DNA of 64,000 nucleotides, taken from the NCBI GenBank assembly GCA_001769655.1, contig MEPC01000042.1, positions 1 through 64,000 of the forward strand, written 5' to 3'. This document shows positions 42,259-50,110 of this stretch, piece by piece. The stretch is from Bacteroidetes bacterium RIFCSPLOWO2_12_FULL_37_12 (GTDB lineage Bacteria > Bacteroidota > Bacteroidia > 2-12-FULL-37-12). Positions within the stretch are counted from its first letter, which is position 1. Every line of letters begins with the position of its first letter. The notes under the pieces were generated by a model that saw only the letters and a list, made by a program, of their open reading frames with translations, searched no databases and was not told where the DNA came from. The translations under genes and the position numbers were made by a program.

Positions 42259-43836
42259 TCACCCCTTCACCCCTCCCTCCTTTAAAATCCTCCTCCTCAC
42301 CCACCGCTCGCAAACCGCATGAAACGGAAAGATAAGAGCCGCAATGATGGCATTGATAAGTAACTTTAATCCAGGGGCGCCGCCGGTGAAAAACTCTACA
42401 TAAGGGTCTATAAGCACGAGGATAAATTCAAAAAAGATTAAAAATACCATGAATATCATTATCTCAGCAAGTTTGGGATTTATATTCATTTTCCCCAAGA
42501 ACAAAATTGTAATGATAAGCCCAACCATGCCAAGCACTATCAGTGAATATTGCAGATGGTCTCTTCGTTCTCTGGATTCTGCTTCTATTCTCAATCTTTC
42601 TTTTTCATTTTGTTCTTTTTGAAACTGTAGTTTTTCAAATTCATATTTTGCTTCAATTCTTCCAATGTCTTTGTTTTTCTCATTGTTGAAAATACTATCC
42701 CTTAAATAAAATGCATTCTGAAGGTGAATATACGCGTTTTTGAAATCCCCATTTTTAAAATAACATTCAGCGATTGATTTGTTTGCCTGCATTTCTTCCG
42801 GTTTGGCACCCGTTTTACCTGTGTAATACAATGATTTTTTAAAATATTTTAACCCCTCATCGTATTTTTTTTTTATTAGATTCGCATGTGCCAGCACGTT
42901 GTAAGTATAACCTAAAAAATATTCATCATTTAATTCTTTTCCAATAATAAGCGCTTTTTCAAAAAGATCGATTGCTGAATCAAGTAAACCGTAACTATCC
43001 ATATTTCTACCGGGATACGAATTTTTTTCATAATTTACTTTATCTTGTTCGTATAACAAAATATCAAGTTCACCCATGCTAAGCATGGAAATAACAATTC
43101 CTCTTTTATCTCCGAGCTTTTTTCTTAGATTAAAACTTTCCATATAGTATGTTTTGGCATCGTCATGTTTTTGTTGAATTTCGAAAATCACCCCGATATT
43201 GTTAAGCGTATTTGCCATTTCAACATTTTCAAGATGTTCTTTATTATAGATGTCTAAACTTTTAAAATAAAATTCAAGTGACTTGCTAAAATTACCCTGA
43301 TTTTTGTAAATAATCCCTATGTTATTTAAACAAGTGGCTTCTCCTTTCCTGTCTTTAACTTCTTCTTTTATTTTTAAGCTCTTAAAATAATATTTTAACG
43401 CCTGCACATATTCTCCCTGGTTTTCATAAATTATTCCTATATTAATATTTGAATTGCTTATTTCTTTCGGATCGCCTAATTCTATGCGCAGATTTAAACT
43501 TTTTGTAAAATACTTCAAAGAGACAGTCAAATCACCCCTGTTTAAGTATATAATACCTATTTCATTAAACACATTGGATAAAATATATTTATTATTTAAC
43601 TTTTTACAATAAGCAATGACCGTATCTGAGTACAATAATGCTCTATTATATTCTCCGATTCTGGAAAGTAATTGGACCATTCTGTAATAATATTTTATAT
43701 TATTTGTATCTGTTTTTTCCTTTGAAATTTTAACCAAAAGAGAATCAAGAGCATTGCTTTGTGAAAAGCTACTATTTCCAAAAAAAAGTAAAAATAGAAA
43801 AAGGAGTTTTAAAGGAATCCTGATTTTTAAAAACAT
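42259..43836 (-). CDS. Secreted/membrane TPR protein with C-terminal membrane domain
   Basis: The 525-residue protein has a signal sequence, seven or eight TPR units with ALKYYFKSLKIKEEV-type helices (about residues 60-380), a coiled coil (FEKLQFQKEQNEKERLRIEAE) and three C-terminal transmembrane helices (about 418-515). It has no kinase or output domain. The architecture resembles the sensor half of Bacteroidota TPR histidine kinases. The role is unknown; a scaffold or sensor is inferred. Confidence 0.8.
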   Translation of the reverse strand: MFLKIRIPLKLLFLFLLFFGNSSFSQSNALDSLLVKISKEKTDTNNIKYYYRMVQLLSRIGEYNRALLYSDTVIAYCKKLNNKYILSNVFNEIGIIYLNRGDLTVSLKYFTKSLNLRIELGDPKEISNSNINIGIIYENQGEYVQALKYYFKSLKIKEEVKDRKGEATCLNNIGIIYKNQGNFSKSLEFYFKSLDIYNKEHLENVEMANTLNNIGVIFEIQQKHDDAKTYYMESFNLRKKLGDKRGIVISMLSMGELDILLYEQDKVNYEKNSYPGRNMDSYGLLDSAIDLFEKALIIGKELNDEYFLGYTYNVLAHANLIKKKYDEGLKYFKKSLYYTGKTGAKPEEMQANKSIAECYFKNGDFKNAYIHLQNAFYLRDSIFNNEKNKDIGRIEAKYEFEKLQFQKEQNEKERLRIEAESRERRDHLQYSLIVLGMVGLIITILFLGKMNINPKLAEIMIFMVFLIFFEFILVLIDPYVEFFTGGAPGLKLLINAIIAALIFPFHAVCERWVRRRILKEGGVKG

Positions 43837-43891
43837 AAAATAATTGTTACTGTTAAGACCAATGTAGTAATAAGCAAGTTAAATTTTACCA

Positions 43892-43899
43892 CAAAAGTA
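43892..43899 (-). promoter_or_regulatory. -7 box of the TPR membrane protein gene
   Basis: TACTTTTG on the minus strand, about 55 nt before ATG 43836; no clear -33. Confidence 0.4.
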
Positions 43900-43984
43900 G
43901 AGTTAAAATTAGATTTTGTATTTTGAGGTGGGGGAAAATTTTTTTTCTTTCTTTGCAAAGTTACAAACTTTGTTTCATAGATAA

Positions 43985-44062
43985 GTTTAAGTACCTGCCG
44001 CACTTACTTACCTACATGCTTAAACCAGATTTGCGCGCTTATTTAGTTACATGCTTAAACCA
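43985..44062. repeat. GTTTAAG...CTTAAAC repeats, upstream side of the TPR gene
   Basis: GTTTAAGTACCTGCCGCACT, then TACATGCTTAAACCA, and a second TTACATGCTTAAACCA at 44046-44061. Same family and orientation as 42111-42217. Confidence 0.75.
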
Positions 44063-44067
44063 AAAAA

Positions 44068-44937
44068 TCATTCCTGTTTTACGTTGCTATTTTGTGTGAA
44101 AGGTAATTTAAGTCCCGGAATATCTTTCTCAAGTTTGGTATGTTTTGCTGTCATTATAATTTTAAATTCATTACCCGAAACATCTACTTTTGAATAAAAT
44201 GGAAAAATTAATCCATCTGTTTCTCTGTAGTCATCATAATTTGCCAATAAAGAATCTTTCCCGTCTATAGAAAGCTTAAGCTGATTCAAATGATAATTGG
44301 TTCTATTAATCCACGATATCCCTTTCAATTCTTTTGAATCAAGAGAGCAAACGAGCAAAGTAGAATCTGTGTTGAGTGGAACCAGTGTAAAAGCATTTGG
44401 AATAAATTCACCGGATATGGCAAGCTCAACGAATTTGTAAGTGATAGAGGCGTGTAGCCACTTGGAAAGAGAATCATAAGAAAATTTTAAATACTGATTT
44501 TGCAGACGATTATTTATGAAAATACTATCCTGACGAAACAGAACCCTCACCGCTTCAATCCCCAGAAAAGGTGTCACAGAAGCCCATATAGCACTATCTT
44601 TTACAATGCGTATAGTAGCAGGACTGCTGTATTTCTTTCCATTCATTTCCATCTCTACTTTCGTTCTGATGCTGAGATTCTGAAAACGATTTTGCTTTTC
44701 CAACAACGTATTAATAATATTTTCATTAGCAGTGGTTTTAACCGGTTCAGGTCTCTTTTTCAAAGAACGGCAAGAAAAGAGGGTAGAGCATACGATTGCG
44801 AGAAGTATTTGGTAGTTGGTTAAGGAAAAAAATAATTTTTTGAAATACGATATGGGGTATCGGGTATCGGGATATAGGGGTATAGGGGTATAGGGGGATA
44901 GGGGTATAGGGGGAAAAAACAATCGGAATTTATTCAT
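44068..44937 (-). CDS. DUF4292 lipoprotein (LolA-like), start uncertain
   Basis: The C-terminal ~230 residues match DUF4292: NLSIRTKVEMEMNGKKYSSPATIRIVKDSAIWASVTP, GIEAVRVLF, DDYRETDGLIFPFYSKV. A lipoprotein signal (LLAIVCSTLFSC) precedes it. The fold is LolA/LppX-like, suggesting lipid or lipoprotein handling. The only in-frame ATGs (44937, 44967) lie upstream of a GGGGTATA satellite, so the predicted product begins with a Pro/Tyr-rich run (PPIPLSPYTPIPLYP) before the signal. Either the satellite is translated or a non-ATG start is used. The ATG at 44937 overlaps the preceding TPR stop codon, giving tight coupling. Confidence 0.82.
   Translation of the reverse strand: MNKFRLFFPPIPLSPYTPIPLYPDTRYPISYFKKLFFSLTNYQILLAIVCSTLFSCRSLKKRPEPVKTTANENIINTLLEKQNRFQNLSIRTKVEMEMNGKKYSSPATIRIVKDSAIWASVTPFLGIEAVRVLFRQDSIFINNRLQNQYLKFSYDSLSKWLHASITYKFVELAISGEFIPNAFTLVPLNTDSTLLVCSLDSKELKGISWINRTNYHLNQLKLSIDGKDSLLANYDDYRETDGLIFPFYSKVDVSGNEFKIIMTAKHTKLEKDIPGLKLPFTQNSNVKQE
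44850..44914. repeat. 8-bp tandem repeat tract (GGGGTATA) inside the 5' end of the DUF4292 gene
   Basis: About eight GGGGTATA/GGGTATC units. The same unit forms the tract at 54771-54834. It lies between the only ATG and the lipoprotein signal. Confidence 0.9.
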
Positions 44938-46675
44938 ATAACAGGCGGGTAGAAATTTTTTTATCAAGAAATTCAGAGCCGTTTCCGAGTTGTTTCGCTT
45001 TTAACCAATACTCAAAAGCACCCTCTTTATCATTTAAGCGGAAAAGGATGTCACCCAGATGTTCAACGATGACGGAATTGGGAGAATGGGAAACTGCTTT
45101 TTCAAGAAATTGCTTTGCTTTTTCATAATTCTGCATCTTATATAAAATCCAACCATACGTATCGAGATAGGTGGAATTATCAGGATAATATTCAACCAAC
45201 CGGCGCCCCATTTCTTCGGCTTTTTCAAGATTTTTCCCTCTGAGTGATAGAAAATAGGAATAATTATTCAAGGCATGTGCATTATCTCTCTCAAAACGCA
45301 AGACAGTTTCATAAGCGCTATCGCTTTCTTCATGCATTTTTGTACCATTGTAGGCATCTCCCAGAAGTGAATAAAATTGAATGAAAAGCTGAATGTCACC
45401 GGAAGAAAGTTTGGCTCCTCTTTCCAACGACTTTATGGCTTTTTTATAATTTTTTTTCTGAAGATTAGCATTTCCATTAAATAACAATATGATAGGATGA
45501 TTCGGATACAATTCAATGGCTTGCTCTGAATGATTTAATAAATCATCAATACGATTTAATTCTGATTCAATCAGCAAGATCTGTTGCCATAATTGAAAAG
45601 GGGGATTTTTAAATTGGGAAGCCGTAAGGTAGGATTTCAATGCATCATCGTTTCTTTTTGCGCGGTATAAAAGGTCTCCGTATAACGTATGGGAACGTGG
45701 GTTATCGAGGTATTGATTTACGAAAGTTTCACCCATTGATAAAATTAAATCCCTGAGGGAATCATCTACGGTAATAAAGGAAAGATTATTGTATAAAATT
45801 CTTTCTTTGGTTTCAAAGTCAACCTGCTGATTAATAATTACTTTTTCTAATTCCTTGCAGGCATTATAAAATTCACCCTTCCCCCGGTAAATTTCCGATA
45901 GCCCCAGATGAGCCAGATGATTGGAGGGCTCTATTTCCAATATTTTTTGATATACAACCTTAGCTTGCTCATGGCGACTGTTTGTGAATAGTAAGAAAGC
46001 ATGTTTTACAAGCAGGTCCGTTTCAGCTGGGAATTTTTCAATCAGCTTTTCACCGGTGATGATGGCATCATCGAGCCGGTTAAGTTGCAGGAATATTTTT
46101 TGTTTCTGAAGAGAAACCTCCGGGGTCAGTCCTATTTTTTTTTCAATTTGATTATAGGTTTTCAGTGCCTCTTCCGGTTGACTGTTATACAGGTATAATC
46201 CTGCTAACTCAAACAAATATTCTTCGGAAGCAGATACCTCTTCGATTAGTTTTTTTATTATTTTAATGGCATCCGGAAATTGCAGTAATGCTTCATATAC
46301 ATTTGAAAGCAACTGATAATAATATTCGTTCCGGTTATCCAAACTAATGGCATTCTGTGCATAAGGAAGTGCGTTATTGTAAAAACCCTGAGAAAATAAA
46401 ATCAACCCGATTTGATAATAAGCGGCATCGTTTTTTGAATTTTGCTGTATGACCTTTTCAAAATAATTTATGGCGCTGTTAAAATTGCCCAGCATGTACT
46501 CACGCATGCCTTCTACAAATAGCGTATTTTCCTCGAGCGGGAACTCTCCTTTTTCCTTAGAACCATTAAAGAAACCAAATTTGCCCTTGGTTTTCTCCTG
46601 CGAAAAAAGCGAGACGGATTGCCAGCAGAGCAACGCAGGAAATAGTAGAAATAATATAAAAAGCCGTGATTTCAT
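44930..46675 (-). CDS. Secreted TPR-repeat protein
   Basis: The 581-residue protein has a signal peptide (residues 1-25) followed by TPR units nearly to the C-terminus (FNSAINYFEKVIQQNSKNDAAYYQIGLI, DKEGAFEYWLKAKQLG). This gene regularly precedes the DUF4292 lipoprotein gene in Bacteroidota, and their stop and start overlap here. A periplasmic scaffold acting with the DUF4292 protein is a reasonable inference; there is no direct evidence of function. Confidence 0.85.
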   Translation of the reverse strand: MKSRLFILFLLFPALLCWQSVSLFSQEKTKGKFGFFNGSKEKGEFPLEENTLFVEGMREYMLGNFNSAINYFEKVIQQNSKNDAAYYQIGLILFSQGFYNNALPYAQNAISLDNRNEYYYQLLSNVYEALLQFPDAIKIIKKLIEEVSASEEYLFELAGLYLYNSQPEEALKTYNQIEKKIGLTPEVSLQKQKIFLQLNRLDDAIITGEKLIEKFPAETDLLVKHAFLLFTNSRHEQAKVVYQKILEIEPSNHLAHLGLSEIYRGKGEFYNACKELEKVIINQQVDFETKERILYNNLSFITVDDSLRDLILSMGETFVNQYLDNPRSHTLYGDLLYRAKRNDDALKSYLTASQFKNPPFQLWQQILLIESELNRIDDLLNHSEQAIELYPNHPIILLFNGNANLQKKNYKKAIKSLERGAKLSSGDIQLFIQFYSLLGDAYNGTKMHEESDSAYETVLRFERDNAHALNNYSYFLSLRGKNLEKAEEMGRRLVEYYPDNSTYLDTYGWILYKMQNYEKAKQFLEKAVSHSPNSVIVEHLGDILFRLNDKEGAFEYWLKAKQLGNGSEFLDKKISTRLLYE

Positions 46676-46711
46676 TTTCTTATTATACGAAGATACGAAA
46701 AAAAATTAAAA

Positions 46712-46719
46712 CAAATGTA
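46712..46719 (-). promoter_or_regulatory. -7 box of the TPR-DUF4292 operon
   Basis: TACATTTG on the minus strand about 37 nt before ATG 46675. Confidence 0.4.
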
Positions 46720-46758
46720 ATCTGATTTTAGAATGATTTATTTTTAGTTAAAATGCTT

Positions 46759-46786
46759 TATGGTTAAATGGCTAAATGGTTAAATG
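46759..46786. repeat. 8-bp tandem repeat tract (ATGGTTAA / ATGGCTAA)
   Basis: Three to four units in the 120-bp gap between the nucleotidyltransferase gene and the TPR gene. Confidence 0.75.
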
Positions 46787-46795
46787 TACATGAAA

Positions 46796-47800
46796 TCAAC
46801 TTTTTGCGGTGGAATAATCGCCCAAATTCAAACTTTGTAATACGCCTTTTACTTCTGTATGGTTGCCAATCATGGAATTCTCAAGATTAACCCGGGTTAA
46901 ATTGCTATTATCACGAATCATGGAGTTACTGATTATAGAGTTAGTAATATGACAATTTTTTCCGATGGAGATATGTGGACCGATAACTGAATTGCTAATT
47001 TTTGTTCCTGCTCCAATACTAACCGGTTGAATCAACGTTGTATTTTCGAGTAGGACATCCTGAGAAATCAACGATTGATTTTTAATAAAATCCAGATACC
47101 GTTTATGAGAACTTAACGATACCTCCACGTTCCCGAAATCGAGCCATTCATCCACTTTTCCCGGAAGGAGTTTTAACCCTTTTTTCTTCATATTTTCCAT
47201 AGCGTTGGTTAACTGATATTCTCCTTTGTCTTTGATATTATTTTCTATAAGATATTCCAGCTCCTTGCACAAATTTTCCCCATCCTTGAAAAAATATATT
47301 CCAATGATAGCAAGGTCAGAAACAAACTCCGAGGGTTTCTCTACAAAATCAGTAATTACATTTTCCTTATTTAATTTAACCACACCAAACTGTCTTGGAT
47401 CTTCCACTTTTTTTACCCAGATTACCCCGTCAGCGTTTTTATCAAGCTGAAAATCCGTTTTAAACAAGGTGTCGGCAAAAGCAATAATCACCGGTCCTTT
47501 AAGTACCGGTTTGGCACAAAGTATAGCGTGTGCGGTTCCTAACGCTGTCTGCTGGTAATGAATACTGGAAGTACAATTGAGCCGTTTTGCGATTTGAGCC
47601 AACTCTATCTCGGTTTCTTGTCCAAAATGCCCGGTAACGAAAGCAATTTCGCCGAGTTTGCCAGGATTCATTTTAGCAATGTCAATTAAAAGCCACTCAA
47701 CGATGGATTTACCTGCAACAGGTAAGAGTGGTTTTGGAGTTGTTAAAGTATGCGGGCGCATTCTCTTGCCTGCGCCTGCCATTGGGACGATGATGTTCAT
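46796..47800 (-). CDS. Sugar-phosphate nucleotidyltransferase with left-handed beta-helix
   Basis: The 334-residue enzyme has the nucleotidyltransferase signature PMAGAGKRMRPHTLTTPKPLLPV at the N-terminus, the DTLF metal-binding region, and a C-terminal hexapeptide-repeat beta-helix (ENTTLIQPVSIGAGTKISNSVIGPHISIG...). It makes an NDP-sugar from NTP and sugar-1-phosphate; the exact sugar and base are not determined (glucose-1-P thymidylyl/uridylyl-type). Its neighbours dut and a flippase suit cell-surface polysaccharide synthesis. Confidence 0.9.
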   Translation of the reverse strand: MNIIVPMAGAGKRMRPHTLTTPKPLLPVAGKSIVEWLLIDIAKMNPGKLGEIAFVTGHFGQETEIELAQIAKRLNCTSSIHYQQTALGTAHAILCAKPVLKGPVIIAFADTLFKTDFQLDKNADGVIWVKKVEDPRQFGVVKLNKENVITDFVEKPSEFVSDLAIIGIYFFKDGENLCKELEYLIENNIKDKGEYQLTNAMENMKKKGLKLLPGKVDEWLDFGNVEVSLSSHKRYLDFIKNQSLISQDVLLENTTLIQPVSIGAGTKISNSVIGPHISIGKNCHITNSIISNSMIRDNSNLTRVNLENSMIGNHTEVKGVLQSLNLGDYSTAKS

Positions 47801-47854
47801 ATTATTTTGAAATTAGAAATTATTAATTATACAAAAACAACTCGGATTTTAGAA

Positions 47855-47990
47855 AAAAACATATAACACGAAACACGAAATAATAAATGTATATGTATGA
47901 ACGCTATCCATAGAACTATGACAAAAAATTGGATGGGAAACCTCCTTAGTCATTTATTGTTAAGTGTTTTATGTTATTTATTATTTTTCG
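47855..47990. repeat. AT-rich imperfect palindrome in the spacer upstream of the nucleotidyltransferase gene
   Basis: Left arm ACATATAACACGAAACACG, then AAATAATAAATG; the right arm carries the approximate complement (CATTTATTGTTAAGTGTTTT, then ATGTTATTTATT). The 228-bp gap (47801-48028) has no gene. Confidence 0.55.
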
Positions 47991-48028
47991 TAAAACCTGT
48001 TAACGTTTGATATAATTATTGGAAATGT

Positions 48029-48478
48029 TCATACTACCCCTGTGTGTCCGTAGCCACCCTGCATTCGTTGGGAGTGCTGAAGTTCTCCGGATTCCACCCA
48101 TTCAATTTTATTAAACGAACTAAAAATCATCTGAGCAATCCGTTCTCCGTTATGAATTATAAAATCTTCAGAAGAGTGATTTATCAATAAGACCTTGATT
48201 TCACCTCTGTAGTCGGGATCAATTGTTCCAGGAGAATTTAAGACAGTGACACCGTGCTTTAATGCCAGTCCACTCCGAGGCCTTACCTGACCTTCACAGT
48301 TGGAGGGCATTTCAATATACAATCCCGTTCCTACCAGAATTTTCTCTCCTGCTTTTAAAAGAACATCATTTTCACACCATGCCCTTAGATCCAATCCTGC
48401 CGAATCCTGCGTTTGATATTCAGGGAGAGGGTTTGGGGAGCGATTGATAACTTTTACCTTGAGTGGGGTGTGGTGCAT
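48029..48478 (-). CDS. dut: Deoxyuridine 5'-triphosphate nucleotidohydrolase
   Basis: The 149-residue trimeric dUTPase hydrolyses dUTP to dUMP and PPi. All five family motifs are visible: AGLDLRAW (1), PRSGLALKHG (2), GTIDPDYRGEIKVLLIN (3), GERIAQMIF (4) and GGYGHTG (5). Its place between the nucleotidyltransferase and the flippase is conserved in the phylum. Confidence 0.97.
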   Translation of the reverse strand: MHHTPLKVKVINRSPNPLPEYQTQDSAGLDLRAWCENDVLLKAGEKILVGTGLYIEMPSNCEGQVRPRSGLALKHGVTVLNSPGTIDPDYRGEIKVLLINHSSEDFIIHNGERIAQMIFSSFNKIEWVESGELQHSQRMQGGYGHTGVV

Positions 48479-48529
48479 TTTATTTTTTCTGTTTTAAGAC
48501 AATGGGCTTACGCCGCATTGTTATTCATT

Positions 48530-50017
48530 TCATCCAATTTGTTTTGTGAGATTGATTTTGTTTCTTTTTACTAAAAAAATTACTGCCAAATATCCTACAA
48601 AGATAAGTTCATTTATCCAAACCGGGAAAATAAAAATCCAATCTGCAAGAATAACAAGAACTACCGCAGAACCAATCGTATAAAAAGCGTTTTTAATTTT
48701 ATAGGGTACCGGAAAAAACCTGGCTCCCCATAGATAACATAATGTAGCTATTCCAACGTAACAAATTAAGGTGGCAATGGCTGAACCCTTGTATCCTAAC
48801 ACAGGGATAAGCGCAAAATTACCAATAAGTGTCACTAAAGCGCCAAGCAAGCTTATCCACATTCCATAACGGGTTTTACCGGTTACTTTATACCAAACGG
48901 AAAGATTATAATAAATTCCAAGAAATAAATTTGCCAATAGTAATATGGGAACTACCTGTAATCCCTGATGATATTCCGTTCTTAATAAAAGCAATTTAAG
49001 TGAGTCAAGGTTCAGGGAGATGAACAGAAAAATCAGGGTTCCGATACTAATAAACCAATCCATCACATTAGCAAAAAGTACGGGAGAGTTTTTTTCTTTT
49101 GCTTTTGAAAAGAAGAAGGGTTCGGCGGCAAAGCGGAATGCCTGAATTCCCAAGGTCATAAAAATGGAAAATTTATAACATGCGCCATAAATTCCAACGG
49201 TGCCTAATTTATCCAACCCAGGGTAGAAATTTTCGGGTAACCAGAAACGCAATAAAATCCTATCGAGAACTTCGTTGACCATTCCCGCTATTCCTACTAT
49301 AAGCATAGGGAGAGAATACGTCATAATCTCTCTCCATAACTTTACATCTAACTTTAACCGGAATTCTTTCAATTGAGGCAACAGCAAGGGTATGTAAATT
49401 AAATTTGCGAGCAGGTTTGATAGGAAAACATATTCCACGTTCCAATCCGGATTGTAAAGAGTAAAAGGGAACGAGGGATCTGCGTTTTGTACATACATTT
49501 TGGGACACAGATACAAAAAGAAAAAATTCAAAAATAAATTCAACCCGATATTTATTAATTTAAGGGTAGCAAATTTTTTTGTTTTATTCTCTCTCCTGAG
49601 TTTTGCAAAGGGAATGGCGGTAAAGGCATCTGTAAACAAAATGAACGCAATCCAATAAATAATATTTTCGCGACCCTGATAGGATAATAACGCGCTAATA
49701 TTTCCTGCAAACAGGCAAATCAAAAGTGAAAATAATATACCGGTGAAAAAAACGGAGGTCAAAATAGTTTGAAAAACACCTGATTTTTCATTCGATTTTT
49801 CAGAAAAATAAAAATATCCTGTTTCCATTCCATAGGTGTATAGTATTGATAAGAAAGCAAGGTAGGCATATAATTCCGTTACCATTCCGTACGAGGAAGC
49901 CGAAAACACTGCTGTATAAAAAGGAACCAGCAGGTAATTCAGAAATCTTCCGAGGAGCGAACTGAAGCCGTACGTCAGCGTTTCCGTGAATAATTTTTTA
50001 ATGGGAGAATTTTGCAA
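48530..50017 (-). CDS. Oligosaccharide flippase (MOP/Wzx-like), TTG start
   Basis: The 495-residue polytopic protein has about 14 transmembrane helices and the N-terminal LTYGFSSLLGRFLNYLLVPFYT segment typical of the polysaccharide-export MATE/Wzx group. It would flip lipid-linked sugars across the inner membrane. The frame has no suitable ATG; TTG at 50017 gives the family-typical N-terminus (QNSPIKKLFTETLTYG). Cluster context with a sugar nucleotidyltransferase supports the role. Confidence 0.88.
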   Translation of the reverse strand: MQNSPIKKLFTETLTYGFSSLLGRFLNYLLVPFYTAVFSASSYGMVTELYAYLAFLSILYTYGMETGYFYFSEKSNEKSGVFQTILTSVFFTGILFSLLICLFAGNISALLSYQGRENIIYWIAFILFTDAFTAIPFAKLRRENKTKKFATLKLINIGLNLFLNFFFLYLCPKMYVQNADPSFPFTLYNPDWNVEYVFLSNLLANLIYIPLLLPQLKEFRLKLDVKLWREIMTYSLPMLIVGIAGMVNEVLDRILLRFWLPENFYPGLDKLGTVGIYGACYKFSIFMTLGIQAFRFAAEPFFFSKAKEKNSPVLFANVMDWFISIGTLIFLFISLNLDSLKLLLLRTEYHQGLQVVPILLLANLFLGIYYNLSVWYKVTGKTRYGMWISLLGALVTLIGNFALIPVLGYKGSAIATLICYVGIATLCYLWGARFFPVPYKIKNAFYTIGSAVVLVILADWIFIFPVWINELIFVGYLAVIFLVKRNKINLTKQIG

Positions 50018-50063
50018 TGTGTATAGAAAAAAAATATTTGGGGTAAAATTAACCTAAAAATAG

Positions 50064-50071
50064 TATCTTTG
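50064..50071 (+). promoter_or_regulatory. -7 box of the NHL/DSL-repeat gene
   Basis: TATCTTTG, with TTTG at 50037-50040 (23-nt spacing), 39 nt before the ATG at 50111. Confidence 0.5.
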
Positions 50072-50110
50072 AAATTTTTATTTATCAAAATCGGTCACTT
50101 TTAACAAGGA

